A stretch of DNA of 64,000 nt from Thermoactinospora rubra (GTDB lineage: Bacteria > Actinomycetota > Actinomycetes > Streptosporangiales > Streptosporangiaceae), in the NCBI RefSeq assembly GCF_002093975.1, contig NZ_MSZZ01000025.1, forward strand, positions 62,001-126,000, in the 5' to 3' direction. The position numbers were made by a program, and so were the translations under genes. This document shows positions 16,908 to 25,362 of this stretch, piece by piece; position 1 is the first letter of the stretch; each line of letters begins with the position of its first letter. Under the pieces are notes generated by a model. It did no database searches and was not told the DNA's origin. It saw only the letters and a program-made list of their open reading frames with translations.

Positions 16908-17926
16908 GCCTGTCCCCCATCGCCCTCCGGGTGGGCCCCTGGTCGCTGCGGCTCGCGCCCCGCGGCCTGCTGGTCTGCCTGGGCCTGCTGGCCACCGGCT
17001 TCGCGGTGAGCGTGCTGGCCCTGTCCACGGGCGAGGTCGCGGTGCCCGTCCCCGACGTCGTCGCGGCGATCTTCGGCCGGGGCAGCCCCATGGCCGAGCT
17101 CATCGTCGCCGAGCTGCGCGCTCCCCGTCTGGTGACGGGCCTGGCGGTGGGCGCGGCGTTCGGGCTGAGCGGCGCGATCTTCCAGAGCCTGACGCGCAAC
17201 CCGCTCGGCAGCCCCGACTTCATCGGCTTCACCGCGGGCGCCTCCACCGGCGGCATCCTCGCGGTCGTGCTGGGCGGCACGGCCTGGCAGATCGCCGGCG
17301 GCTCCCTGCTGGGCTGCGTGCTCAGCGCAGCGCTGGTCTACGGCGTCGCCCACCGCCGCGGCGTGTCCGGCTACCGCCTGGTCCTGGTGGGCGTCGGCGC
17401 CCACGCCCTGCTGCTCGCGGTCGACTCCTACCTGCTGACCAGCGCCAACCTGCACGACGCCGCCAACGCGGGCGCCTGGCTCACCGGCAGCCTGAGCGGG
17501 CGCGGCTGGGACCACGCGGTGCCGGTCGCGCTGGCGCTGGCGGTCCTGGCGCCGCTGTGCGCGGGCCTGTCCCGGCCGCTGCGGATGATGGAGACGGGCG
17601 ACGACGCGGCGGGAGCGGTGGGCATCCGCGTCGAGCGGGTGCGCGCCGCCGCCGTCGCGGCGGGCGTGCTGCTGTGCGGGGTGGCGACGGCGGCGGCCGG
17701 TCCGGTCATGTTCGTCGCGCTCGCCGCGCCCCAGCTGGCCCGGCGGCTGACCCGCGCCGGCGGCGTCGCGCTGACCGCCTCGGCCCTCACCGGCGCGGTC
17801 CTGCTCACCGCGGCCGACCTGCTCGCCCAGCGCCTCATCGCCCCCGCCCAGCTCCCCGTCGGCGTGGTCACCGCCGCGCTCGGCGGCGTCTACCTGGCCC
17901 TGCTGCTCGGAAGGGAGCACCGTTAG
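16904..17926 (+). CDS. Siderophore ABC transporter permease (FecCD family, system B)
   Basis: Second membrane subunit of system B, 340 residues. It starts at ATG 16904 in an ATGA overlap. It carries LSGAIFQSLTRNPLGSPDFI near residue 90, AGPVMFVALAAPQLARRL near residue 266 and LPVGVVTAALGGVYLALLL at the C-terminus. The NPLADPG/NPLGSPD pairing with its neighbour is the usual heterodimer arrangement, the same as in system A. Confidence 0.92.
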   Translation: MSLSPIALRVGPWSLRLAPRGLLVCLGLLATGFAVSVLALSTGEVAVPVPDVVAAIFGRGSPMAELIVAELRAPRLVTGLAVGAAFGLSGAIFQSLTRNPLGSPDFIGFTAGASTGGILAVVLGGTAWQIAGGSLLGCVLSAALVYGVAHRRGVSGYRLVLVGVGAHALLLAVDSYLLTSANLHDAANAGAWLTGSLSGRGWDHAVPVALALAVLAPLCAGLSRPLRMMETGDDAAGAVGIRVERVRAAAVAAGVLLCGVATAAAGPVMFVALAAPQLARRLTRAGGVALTASALTGAVLLTAADLLAQRLIAPAQLPVGVVTAALGGVYLALLLGREHR

Positions 17927-18721
17927 ATGCCGCGCCTGACCGGTTCGGGACTCACCCTCGCCTACGACGACCGGGTGATCGCGACCGACCTGGACGTGTC
18001 CGTGCCCGACGGCTCCTTCACGGTGATCGTCGGCCCCAACGCCTGCGGGAAGTCCACGCTGCTGCGCGCCCTGGCCCGCATGCTCAGGCCCAGGGCCGGC
18101 GCGGTCCACCTGGACGGCGCGGTGATCACCTCGCTGCCGTCGAAGGAGGTGGCGCGCCGCCTCGGCCTGCTGCCGCAGACCTCGATCGTGCCCGACGGGA
18201 TCACCGTGGCGGACCTGGTCGCCCGGGGCCGCTACCCGCACCAGCGGCTCATGCGGCAGTGGTCGCGGGCCGACGAGGCGGCCGTCGCCGCCGCGATGGC
18301 CGCCACCGATGTGACCGAGCTGGCCGACCGGATCGTGGACGAGCTGTCGGGCGGCCAGCGGCAGCGGGTGTGGCTGGCGATGGCGCTGGCCCAGGAGACG
18401 CCGATCCTCCTGCTGGACGAGCCCACGACGTTCCTGGACATCGCCCACCAGATCGAGGTGCTGGACCTCTGCGCCGACCTGCACGAGCAGGGCCGGACGC
18501 TGGTGGCCGTGCTGCACGACCTCAACCAGGCCTGCCGGTACGCCACCCACCTGATCGTCATGCGGGACGGGCGGATCGTGGCCGAGGGCGAGCCGGGCTC
18601 GGTCATGACGCCGGAGCTGGTGCGCGAGGTCTTCGGCGTGCGATGCGAGATCATCGCCGATCCGCAGACCGGGACGCCGCTGGTCGTCCCGGGGGCGCGG
18701 CGCCGCGTGTCGCGGGTCTAG
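17927..18721 (+). CDS. Ferric siderophore ABC transporter ATP-binding protein (system B)
   Basis: ATPase of system B, 264 residues, starting on the base after the permease stop. Walker A is GPNACGKST near residue 37 (Ala in place of the more usual Gly, tolerated). Other motifs are Q-loop LLPQTS, signature LSGGQRQRVW, Walker B ILLLDEPTTFLD and H-loop HDLNQ. The C-terminal segment VFGVRCEIIADPQTGTPLVV matches the equivalent part of system A. The 3' end overlaps the convergent TetR gene by four bases. Confidence 0.93.
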   Translation: MPRLTGSGLTLAYDDRVIATDLDVSVPDGSFTVIVGPNACGKSTLLRALARMLRPRAGAVHLDGAVITSLPSKEVARRLGLLPQTSIVPDGITVADLVARGRYPHQRLMRQWSRADEAAVAAAMAATDVTELADRIVDELSGGQRQRVWLAMALAQETPILLLDEPTTFLDIAHQIEVLDLCADLHEQGRTLVAVLHDLNQACRYATHLIVMRDGRIVAEGEPGSVMTPELVREVFGVRCEIIADPQTGTPLVVPGARRRVSRV

Positions 18722-19320
18722 GGCCGGGCCAGCGCGTCGATCACGGTGGCGACGGCCGCCCTCACCCGGGCCTCGCCGTACTCCTCCCGCATGACGCCCG
18801 CCGCCTCGGCAGCCAGCGCGGCGAGCAGGACGTGGGCCAGCACGTCGGCGTCGGCCCCGGGGCGGGCCTCGGCCAGCAGGATCGCCACGTGCCGGTGCCA
18901 GAAGCGGTAGGCGCCGATCCGGTAGCGGGCTCCCGGGCTGGCCGTCTCCGACATCCGCACCAGGTCCAGGTGGTCGAAGAGGTAGCCGAGGTAGGCCTCG
19001 GCGAAGGCGGCGAGCCGGTCGGGGGCGGGCGCGCCAGGACCCAGGGGCGGCGGGCCGGACAGGATGGCGGCCTGCAGCTCGCTCTCGCGCGAGTCCAGCA
19101 GCGCCACCGCCAGCCCCGACTTGTCGCCGAAGCGGCGGAACAGCGTGCCCTTGCCGACCCCGGCCTCGGCGGCGATCGCGTCCATGGAGACCGCGTCCAC
19201 GCCCTTGTCGCGGAAGAGCCGGGCGGCGGCCTTGAGCACCTTCTCGCGGTTGCGCGCCGCGTCGGCCCGCTCCCGCTTCGGCGGACCGGGCTGCGGCCCG
19301 ATGACTTCCCTGCCGTCCAC
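18718..19320 (-). CDS. TetR family transcriptional regulator
   Basis: Repressor of about 200 residues. The N-terminal TetR domain contains EKVLKAAARLFRDKGVDAVS and AGVGKGTLFRRFGDKSGL, the helix-turn-helix with the typical K-G-T-L-F recognition helix. The C-terminal half is a helical ligand-binding domain. GTG 19320 is the most likely start; the open frame runs further but crosses the operator. A GGACT-gt-AGTCC palindrome lies six bases upstream, between it and a divergent FAD monooxygenase. It probably represses both genes and responds to that enzyme's substrate. Confidence 0.85.
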   Translation of the reverse strand: MDGREVIGPQPGPPKRERADAARNREKVLKAAARLFRDKGVDAVSMDAIAAEAGVGKGTLFRRFGDKSGLAVALLDSRESELQAAILSGPPPLGPGAPAPDRLAAFAEAYLGYLFDHLDLVRMSETASPGARYRIGAYRFWHRHVAILLAEARPGADADVLAHVLLAALAAEAAGVMREEYGEARVRAAVATVIDALARP

Positions 19321-19325
19321 AAAGC

Positions 19326-19337
19326 GGACTGTAGTCC
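19326..19337. promoter_or_regulatory. Putative TetR operator
   Basis: GGACT-gt-AGTCC inverted repeat in the gap between the divergent TetR and monooxygenase genes. It is adjacent to the regulator's start, as expected for autoregulation. Confidence 0.6.
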
Positions 19338-19462
19338 TATTGCTGGGAGGCGGCAAACAACCGCGCGGGCATCCGGCCCGCCGGCCGAACGTGTCAAAGG
19401 ACGTGGAACGGTCCCAAGGAGTGGCCCACCCTTCACGGAAGCATCCGTCCGAGGGGGGACAC

Positions 19463-20770
19463 ATGGACCACGCCATCGTCATCGGCGCCAGCATGTCGGG
19501 GCTGCTGGCCGCCGCCGCGCTTCACCGGGTCGCCACCCGCGTCACCGTCGTCGACCGCGACACCCTGCCCGAGCACGACGCCCACCGCAGGGGCGTGGGG
19601 CAGAGCAGGCACGCCCACGGCCTGCTGGCCCGCGGCCGGGAGGCCATGGAGGAGCTGCTGCCGGGCCTGACCGGGGAGCTGCTGGCCAGGGGCGCCCTCG
19701 CGGGCGACATCCAGGAGCAGGTCCGCTGGATCAACGACGGCCACCGGCTGGCCCGCGGCCGCAGCGGCATGACCGGCCTGCTGGTCGGCAGGCCGGTGCT
19801 GGAGGGCCAGGTGCGCCGCCGGGTGGCGGCGCTGGACGGCGTGAGCGTCCGCGGCGACCTGCAGGTGACCGGCCTGCTCGCCGCGCACGGCAGCGTCAAC
19901 GGCGTACGGCTGGCCAACGGCGACGTCTGGCGCACCGACCTGGTCGTCGACGCCTCGGGCCGGGGCTCGCGCACGCCGCTGTGGCTGCGCGAGATCGGCT
20001 GCCGGCCGCCCGCCGAGGAGCGGGTGACCATCGGCCTGACCTACACCACCCGCGAGTTCCGCCGGGTGGCCGCGCACCTCGGCGGCGACCTGGCGGTGGT
20101 CGTCGGCCCCACCTCCGAGGCGGCGCGCGCGGGAGTGGCCCTGGCCACGGAGGGCGACCGCTGGATCGTGACGCTGGGCGGCTACGGCGGCGAGACGGCC
20201 CCGGTGGACCTCGACGGGTTCGCCGCCTACGCCGCGTCGCTGGCCGTACCCGACCTGCACCACCTGGTCCGCCACGCCGAGCCGGTCGGCGAGCCGCGCA
20301 CCTACCGCACCCCGGCGAGCGTGCGGCGGCGCTACGAGCGGCTGGACGACTTCCCCGAGGGCCTGGTCGTGGTGGGCGACGCCGTGTGCGCGTTCAACCC
20401 CCTCTACGGCCAGGGCATGACCGTGGCCGCGACCGAGGCGCAGGTGCTGCTGACGTGGGCGGGCCGCGGCGCCAGGCGCCCGCGCGACTTCTTCCGCGGC
20501 ATCTCGTCCCTGGTCGACGGGCCCTGGGACATCGTCGTCGGCGGCGACCTGCGCCTGCCCGGCGTCGAGGGCGAGATCACGCCGAAGGTCAAGCTCGTCA
20601 ACGCCTACCTCGGCCGCTTCCACGCCGCCGCCGCGCACGACCCCGAGCTGGGCCGCCGCTTCCTGCGCGTGGCCAACCTCGTCGACGCGCCGCCGGCGCT
20701 GATGAGCCCCGGCACCATGCTCAGGGTGCTGCGCAGCGGCGCACCGCGAGCAGTGCCAGTGCCCGCGTGA
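19463..20770 (+). CDS. FAD-dependent monooxygenase/oxidoreductase
   Basis: Flavoprotein of 435 residues. ATG 19463 follows GAGGGGGGAC. The N-terminal dinucleotide fold is AIVIGASMSGLLAAAAL, a GxGxxG-like motif with Ser and Met substitutions that is normal in this subfamily. RQ/SRHAHGLLARG follows near residue 50, with LVVDASGRGSRTP near residue 165. VVVGDAVCAFNPLYGQGMTV near residue 300 is the second FAD-binding motif. The substrate is unknown. The divergent TetR and the palindrome between them suggest substrate-induced detoxification or oxidation. Its 3' end overlaps the M20 gene by 50 bases. Confidence 0.88.
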   Translation: MDHAIVIGASMSGLLAAAALHRVATRVTVVDRDTLPEHDAHRRGVGQSRHAHGLLARGREAMEELLPGLTGELLARGALAGDIQEQVRWINDGHRLARGRSGMTGLLVGRPVLEGQVRRRVAALDGVSVRGDLQVTGLLAAHGSVNGVRLANGDVWRTDLVVDASGRGSRTPLWLREIGCRPPAEERVTIGLTYTTREFRRVAAHLGGDLAVVVGPTSEAARAGVALATEGDRWIVTLGGYGGETAPVDLDGFAAYAASLAVPDLHHLVRHAEPVGEPRTYRTPASVRRRYERLDDFPEGLVVVGDAVCAFNPLYGQGMTVAATEAQVLLTWAGRGARRPRDFFRGISSLVDGPWDIVVGGDLRLPGVEGEITPKVKLVNAYLGRFHAAAAHDPELGRRFLRVANLVDAPPALMSPGTMLRVLRSGAPRAVPVPA

Positions 20771-21974
20771 CCTCGCGCAGCTCGCCGAGCTCGACCTGCT
20801 CCCTGGGGGCGTGCGCGAACCGCACGTCCCCGGGGCCGTAGTGGAGCGTGGGGATGCCGCCGCCGTTGTACAGGCGCAGGTCGCTGCCGTACGGCGCCGC
20901 CGTCCGGCCCGGCGCCGCGCCCCGCACCTCGGCCACCGCCCCGGTGAGCTCCGCCAGCAGCGGATGGCCCTCGGGCAGGCTCCCGCTGGCGAACTGCCCG
21001 CCGGGCCAGCTCACCACCGGCGGGTGGGCGCGCAGCCACGGATGGTCCACGGCGGCCACCGCGGCCTCGAAGGCGGCGCGGGCCCGCTCCGGGTCCTCCC
21101 CCAGCCGCACGCCCATGCGCCCCTCGGCCACCAGCAGGTCCGGAACGCTGCTGGCCCAGTCGCCCGCGCGGACCGTCCCGACCTCGATCGGGTACGGCAG
21201 GGCGTTGCCCGCGAACACCTCCGGCAGGTCGCGGTTGCGCTCGGCCTCCAGCCGCCGGATCGCCTCGAAGACGGGCCAGAACACCTCCACGGCGTTGACG
21301 CCCTCGGAGCGGGTGGCGCCGTGCGCGGCCCGGCCCTGGACCTCCAGCCGGAACGTCAGCGCCCCGGCGTTGTCGGTGATGATCTTCCCGCTGGTCGGCT
21401 CGGTGATGACGGCGGCCTCCCCGGTGTGACCGCGCGCCAGCGTGGCGAAGGCGCCCAGCCCGCCGTCCTCCTCGCTGATCACGCAGTGGACCGCCAGCGG
21501 CCGGGCCAGCCTGATGCCCGCCCGGCGGATGGCCCGCACAACGGCGATGTTGGCCACCAGGCCGGCCTTCATGTCGCAGGCGCCGCGCCCGTGCAGGGTG
21601 TCGCCGGTGATGCGGGCGGCGAACGGGTCGCCGCCCTCCCACTTGGCCAGGTCGCCGGTCGGCACCACGTCGACGTGCCCCTGGAGGATGAGGGCCGGGA
21701 CGCCCTCGCCCTCGGTCACGGCGGCCACGCCGTACCCCTCGGTCCTGGGGGCCTCCGTGCCGGGGAAGCCCTCGCGGGCGCGCAGCTCGTCCAGGTCGAG
21801 CTTCCAGACGTCCACGTCCATGTCCGCCTCGGTGAGCAGGCGGGCCAGGCGGTGCTGGAGCTCGGATTCGGCGTCGGTGCCGGTCACGCTCGGCACGCGG
21901 ACGGTCTCGGCCAGCAGCTCCACCGTCTCGGCGTCGTCCACGGCGTCCAGCACCCGGGCTTCGAGGTCTCGCAT
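20721..21974 (-). CDS. M20 family metallo-deacylase (ArgE/DapE type)
   Basis: Cytoplasmic dizinc hydrolase, 417 residues, cleaving an N-acyl amino acid or related amide. Metal ligands are visible in LQGHVDVVPTGD near residue 98, HGRGACDMKAGLVAN near residue 130, and SEEDGGLGAF near residue 165. The C-terminal His is in FAHAPREQVELGEL near residue 390. The dimerisation domain starts near residue 195 (GAAHGATRS-like). No partner genes suggest arginine or lysine synthesis, so a salvage deacylase is as likely. Start is ATG 21974. Confidence 0.88.
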   Translation of the reverse strand: MRDLEARVLDAVDDAETVELLAETVRVPSVTGTDAESELQHRLARLLTEADMDVDVWKLDLDELRAREGFPGTEAPRTEGYGVAAVTEGEGVPALILQGHVDVVPTGDLAKWEGGDPFAARITGDTLHGRGACDMKAGLVANIAVVRAIRRAGIRLARPLAVHCVISEEDGGLGAFATLARGHTGEAAVITEPTSGKIITDNAGALTFRLEVQGRAAHGATRSEGVNAVEVFWPVFEAIRRLEAERNRDLPEVFAGNALPYPIEVGTVRAGDWASSVPDLLVAEGRMGVRLGEDPERARAAFEAAVAAVDHPWLRAHPPVVSWPGGQFASGSLPEGHPLLAELTGAVAEVRGAAPGRTAAPYGSDLRLYNGGGIPTLHYGPGDVRFAHAPREQVELGELREVTRALALLAVRRCAAP

Positions 21975-22026
21975 GCGGTGAACCTACCGCGAGGGAAATG
22001 GCGAGACCTCACCGGGAGGTGGGCAC

Positions 22027-22947
22027 GTGCGGCGTTGGGTGAGCGTGCTGGTCTGGATGGCGGTGCTGCCGTTCGCGGTGTGGGCGGCGCTGCGGCTCGG
22101 CGGGCTGGAGCCGGTCTGGCCGTGGGTGGCGCTGGTGGCGTTCACGCCGTATGCGGCGGCCGGCGGCCTGGCCGCGCTGGCGGTCTCGGCGCTCGCGCGA
22201 CGCCGGGCGGCGGCGGGCGTGGCGCTGGCCGGCACGCTGGCGCTGGCCCTGGCCGTGGCGCCCCGGGCGCTCGGCGACGGCGACCGGCCCGCCTCAGGGC
22301 CGCGGCTGCGGGTGCTGGCCGCCAACCTCATGGTCGGCCAGGCCGATGCCGAGCGGCTCATGGGCCTGGTCCGCGAGCTGGACGTCGACGTGCTGGCTCT
22401 CCAGGAGGTGACGCCGCGGGCCCGGGACCGGCTGGCGGGCCTGCGCGAGTTCCTCCCGCACGTGGTGGACCGGTCCCACCCCGGCGTCAGGGGCTCGGCC
22501 ATCTACGCGCGCTTCCCGCTGGCCGAGCAGCCCATGATCGAGTACGGCTTCCGCCAGGCGCGTGCCGTGCTGCGGCATCCGGCGGGGGAGGTGGAGATCG
22601 TCTCGGTGCATCCCTGCGCGCCGCGCCTCGCGACCCGCATCCCGTGCTGGCGGCAGGGCCTGGAGGCGCTGCCCCGCGCCGGAGGGCGCCTGCGCGTGCT
22701 GGCCGGGGACTTCAACGCCACGCTCGACCACCGGCCCATGCGCGACCTGCTCGACAGCGGCTACCGCGACGCGGCCGACGTCACCGGCCGCGGCCTGACG
22801 GCCACCTGGCCGCAGGGCGGGCGGCTGCCCGGCGTGGCGATCGACCACGTGCTGGCCGACTCCCGCATCGGGGTCGCCGCCTTCGACGTGCGCCCGCTGC
22901 GCGGCACCGACCACCGGCCGGTGTTCGCCGAGCTCATCCTGCCGTGA
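22027..22947 (+). CDS. Membrane-anchored endonuclease/exonuclease/phosphatase family protein
   Basis: A 306-residue protein with three N-terminal hydrophobic helices (to about residue 82) followed by an EEP domain. Catalytic motifs are VLAANLM near residue 97, LQEVTPRARD near residue 125, VSVHPCA near residue 195, LAGDFNAT near residue 222, and TDHRPVFAEL near the end. The catalytic domain probably faces outside. Relatives are annotated as secreted nuclease/phosphatases; whether the target is nucleic acid, lipid or another phosphoester is open. GTG 22027 follows GGGAGGTG. Confidence 0.85.
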   Translation: MRRWVSVLVWMAVLPFAVWAALRLGGLEPVWPWVALVAFTPYAAAGGLAALAVSALARRRAAAGVALAGTLALALAVAPRALGDGDRPASGPRLRVLAANLMVGQADAERLMGLVRELDVDVLALQEVTPRARDRLAGLREFLPHVVDRSHPGVRGSAIYARFPLAEQPMIEYGFRQARAVLRHPAGEVEIVSVHPCAPRLATRIPCWRQGLEALPRAGGRLRVLAGDFNATLDHRPMRDLLDSGYRDAADVTGRGLTATWPQGGRLPGVAIDHVLADSRIGVAAFDVRPLRGTDHRPVFAELILP

Positions 22948-23497
22948 CGCGCAGCTCCGTGAAGCGCGCCGGGAAGCCCTTGCCCGCGGGCGCCGCGGCC
23001 ATCACCCCGGCCAGCACCGCCTGGCCGGGCGGGAAGTAAGCCAGGCGCGCCATGGTCCGCGGCCGCCCGCCGTCCAGCCCGTAGCGGACGGTCACCGCGT
23101 CGCCCACGCGCTCGGCCTCGACCGTCACGCTGCCGGCCGCGCGTCCCAGCGGCAGCACCGACCAGTCCGACGCCTGGCGCGTGACGACCGTGCTGAACTG
23201 GAGCGAGCCGTCGACGAGCTCGACGCCCGCCTTGATCCACGTGTGCTCGTCGATCCGCAGGACCACCCCCGCCTGGTCGTACTGCTCGGCGTACTCCCCC
23301 GTGAAGGTGGCCGTGAGCCGCAGGTCGCCGGCGACGATGCGGCCGAACTGGTGGGCGCTGTCGTAGGTGTAGCCGTAGTGCGTCTGGCGCCACAGGTCCG
23401 TGCCGGGGTCGCAGAGCAGGCTCAGGCCGTCGTCGGCGGCCCATTCGCGGGGCGGGTTGATCCATTGCCAGCCGGATTCGCCGAACGCCACGATCAT
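22934..23497 (-). CDS. DUF1349 domain-containing protein
   Basis: A 187-residue soluble beta-sandwich protein of the DUF1349 family, related to concanavalin-like lectin/glucanase folds. Recognisable blocks are WQWINPPREW near residue 10, DLWRQTHYGY near residue 35, FTGEYAEQYDQAGVVLRID near residue 67, and WIKAGVELVDG. ATG 23497 is preferred because GAGG lies nine bases upstream; ATG 23506 has it directly adjacent. It overlaps the preceding convergent gene by 14 bases. Carbohydrate binding is an inference from fold. Confidence 0.88.
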   Translation of the reverse strand: MIVAFGESGWQWINPPREWAADDGLSLLCDPGTDLWRQTHYGYTYDSAHQFGRIVAGDLRLTATFTGEYAEQYDQAGVVLRIDEHTWIKAGVELVDGSLQFSTVVTRQASDWSVLPLGRAAGSVTVEAERVGDAVTVRYGLDGGRPRTMARLAYFPPGQAVLAGVMAAAPAGKGFPARFTELRVTAG

Positions 23498-23561
23498 GGC
23501 TGTCATCCTCGCATGCGAGGACCGCGGAAGGTCAGGTCCCGGCTGGACGTAAACTGCCCCT

Positions 23562-23882
23562 GTGCCAGATCCGAAGTTCGAGATCCAGATGCTGCACGAC
23601 CGGGTGATGATCCGCCTGGAGCCGGAGGCGGAAGAGCGCAGGAGCGGGTCGGGGATCGTCATCCCGGCCACGGTCAAGACGCCCAACCGCCTGGCCTGGG
23701 GCGAGGTGTGCGGCGTCGGCGCGAACGTCCGCACGGTCAAGGTCGGCGACAAGGTGCTGCTCAACCCCGACGGCCAGCTCGAGGTCGAGATCCAGGCCAA
23801 GACCTACCTCGTGATGCGGGAGCGCGACCTGCACGCCGTGGCGACGCAGGAGACCGACCACGGCACCGGCCTCTACCTCTGA
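23562..23882 (+). CDS. GroES-like (Cpn10 family) protein
   Basis: A 106-residue Cpn10-fold protein, starting at GTG 23562. It shows HDRVMIRLEPEAEERRSGSG with the mobile-loop GIVIP segment near residue 33, then WGEVCGVGANVRTVKVGDKV and a degenerate C-terminal strand. It stands alone with no groEL beside it, and the C-terminus (TDHGTGLYL) lacks the usual GroES ending. It may be a paralogue with a role other than standard chaperonin capping. Confidence 0.8.
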   Translation: MPDPKFEIQMLHDRVMIRLEPEAEERRSGSGIVIPATVKTPNRLAWGEVCGVGANVRTVKVGDKVLLNPDGQLEVEIQAKTYLVMRERDLHAVATQETDHGTGLYL

Positions 23883-24313
23883 AGCAGGTTCTGCCCCAGG
23901 TCGATCAGGTCGACGCCGACGCTCTTCATGCCCAGGTACACGATCACGGCCGCGGTCGCGGCGGTGACCAGCAGCACGATGATCCGCACCGGCCAGCCCT
24001 GCCGCTTGTACCACTCAGTCCAGGCGTGGAGCGTGCGCTTGCCGAACTCCAGGACCTTGTGCGCCCAGGCGAACTCGGTGGCCAGCACCGCCAGCCCCGC
24101 GAAGACCACGAGCCAGCCGGGACCGGGGAAGGGCACCATGATGAGGCCGCCCACCACCATCACCGCGCCGATCACGCCGATGACGATCTTGAGGGTGAGC
24201 GCCCCGGTGCGGGTGGCGCGGATCCCGTCCAGCCAGCCCTTGATCGGGGAGCGTCGGGCCGCCTCCTCCTTGAGGCGGTCGGCGTCCCCGGTCTGCGAGT
24301 TCTTCACGGCCAT
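23873..24313 (-). CDS. TIGR02611-type membrane protein with PGPGW motif
   Basis: A 146-residue integral membrane protein. After a charged N-terminus there are hydrophobic segments ALTLKIVIGVIGAVMVVGG and the family's diagnostic FPGPGWLVVFAGLAVLATEF. An amphipathic stretch rich in Trp/Lys and a last helix (IIVLLVTAATAAVIVYLG) follow. Function is not known for this family. Its 3' end overlaps the Cpn10 gene by ten bases in convergent orientation. Confidence 0.87.
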   Translation of the reverse strand: MAVKNSQTGDADRLKEEAARRSPIKGWLDGIRATRTGALTLKIVIGVIGAVMVVGGLIMVPFPGPGWLVVFAGLAVLATEFAWAHKVLEFGKRTLHAWTEWYKRQGWPVRIIVLLVTAATAAVIVYLGMKSVGVDLIDLGQNLLQR

Positions 24314-24435
24314 GTCCGTCAGGATACGGCGACCGGCTTGCAGGTCACTTGACGTCGAGGTTTCCCTCCGGGGTTTCCGTCACCTTCCTGCCACATTCCC
24401 GCCATCACAGGACAAAAAGTAGGTTATGGTCTGGC

Positions 24436-25329
24436 ATGCCCGAGGTCATGCTCCGCACCGTCACCGGCCCCCTGCGCGCCGCCGCCGTCACCGGACCCGT
24501 CCTGCCCCACGAGCACCTGCGCGTGGACCTGCGCTGGGGAGTCGGCATCGACTCCGACCCGCACCGGTGGCTGGACGAGGAGGAAGCCGTCGCCGGCGAG
24601 CTCCGCGAGCTGCGCCAGACCCGGGAGCTCGGGCTGGTCGTCGAGCTGAGCTGCATCGGCATGGGCCGCGACGCGGCGATGCTGACCCGGATCGCCACCA
24701 GCGGCCGGGTCCCTGTCGTGGCCGCCACCGGCCTGTTCACCGGCCCCTTCGCCCCCGCCGACGCCGACGCCGGCGAGCTGACCCGGCGGCTGATGGAGGA
24801 GATCACCTCGGGCCTGGACGGCACCGGCGTCCTGCCCGGCGTCATCGGCGAGGTCGGCTGCTGGGGCCCGCGGCTGACCCGCGCCGAGGAGCGCTGCCTG
24901 GTCGCCGCGGCCCGCGCCTCGCTGTCCTCGCGCCTGCCGGTGGCCACCTACGGCGCCGACGCGCTGGGCATCCTGGACGTCCTGCTCGGCCACGGCCTTC
25001 CCGCCTCCCGCGTCAGCGTCTCCTACGCCGGGCAGGACCCGGCCGTGGCCCGCAAGATCGCAGAGGCGGGCGCGTACGTCTCGCTCGGCTCGCTGGCGCT
25101 CGGCCCGGCCGACGCCGTACGGCTCACGCTCGGCCTGCTGGAGGACGGCCACGCCGAACGCCTGCTGCTCAGCTCCGGCCTCAACCGCGCGGCCCGCATC
25201 CGGCGGTACGGCGGCCCCGGCTACGCCCACCTGTTCGACGCCGTGCTCCCGCGACTGCGCGAGGCCGGGGTCGAGGAGGACGTCATCCGCCTCATCACGC
25301 ACGACAACCCGCTCCGCTGGCTCAGTTGA
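24436..25329 (+). CDS. Phosphotriesterase-family homologue with degenerate metal site
   Basis: A 297-residue TIM-barrel protein related to phosphotriesterase and its lactonase relatives. Family features kept are PHEHL (His25/His27), GVIGEVGCWG with the bridging Glu139 position, RYGGPGYAHLF near residue 257 and HDNPLRWL at the end. Three metal-ligand positions are changed: VATYGA has Tyr where the family has His, VSVSYAG has Tyr for His, and LLLSSGLN lacks the final Asp. It may be inactive, mononuclear or differently catalytic. ATG 24436 is close behind a TAGGTT element, so the mRNA may be leaderless. Confidence 0.82.
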   Translation: MPEVMLRTVTGPLRAAAVTGPVLPHEHLRVDLRWGVGIDSDPHRWLDEEEAVAGELRELRQTRELGLVVELSCIGMGRDAAMLTRIATSGRVPVVAATGLFTGPFAPADADAGELTRRLMEEITSGLDGTGVLPGVIGEVGCWGPRLTRAEERCLVAAARASLSSRLPVATYGADALGILDVLLGHGLPASRVSVSYAGQDPAVARKIAEAGAYVSLGSLALGPADAVRLTLGLLEDGHAERLLLSSGLNRAARIRRYGGPGYAHLFDAVLPRLREAGVEEDVIRLITHDNPLRWLS

Positions 25330-25348
25330 CCTCAACCGAACTTGAGGT
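25329..25348. promoter_or_regulatory. SoxR-type operator in a long-spacer promoter
   Basis: ACCTCAA-ccgaac-TTGAGGT reproduces both half-sites of the known SoxR box. It lies between a -35 element TTGACC (25326-25331) and a -10 element CATGCT (25351-25356). The spacer is 19 bp, the long spacing used by MerR-family activators. Confidence 0.8.
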
Positions 25349-25362
25349 TGCATGCTGCGGGC

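Noticed and set aside
17557..20841. 1094-codon open frame on the plus strand
   Set aside because: It crosses the permease, ATPase, TetR and monooxygenase genes in a non-coding frame.
20811..23039. 742-codon plus-strand frame
   Set aside because: Antisense to the M20 gene and out of frame with the EEP gene; Arg/Gly-rich shadow.
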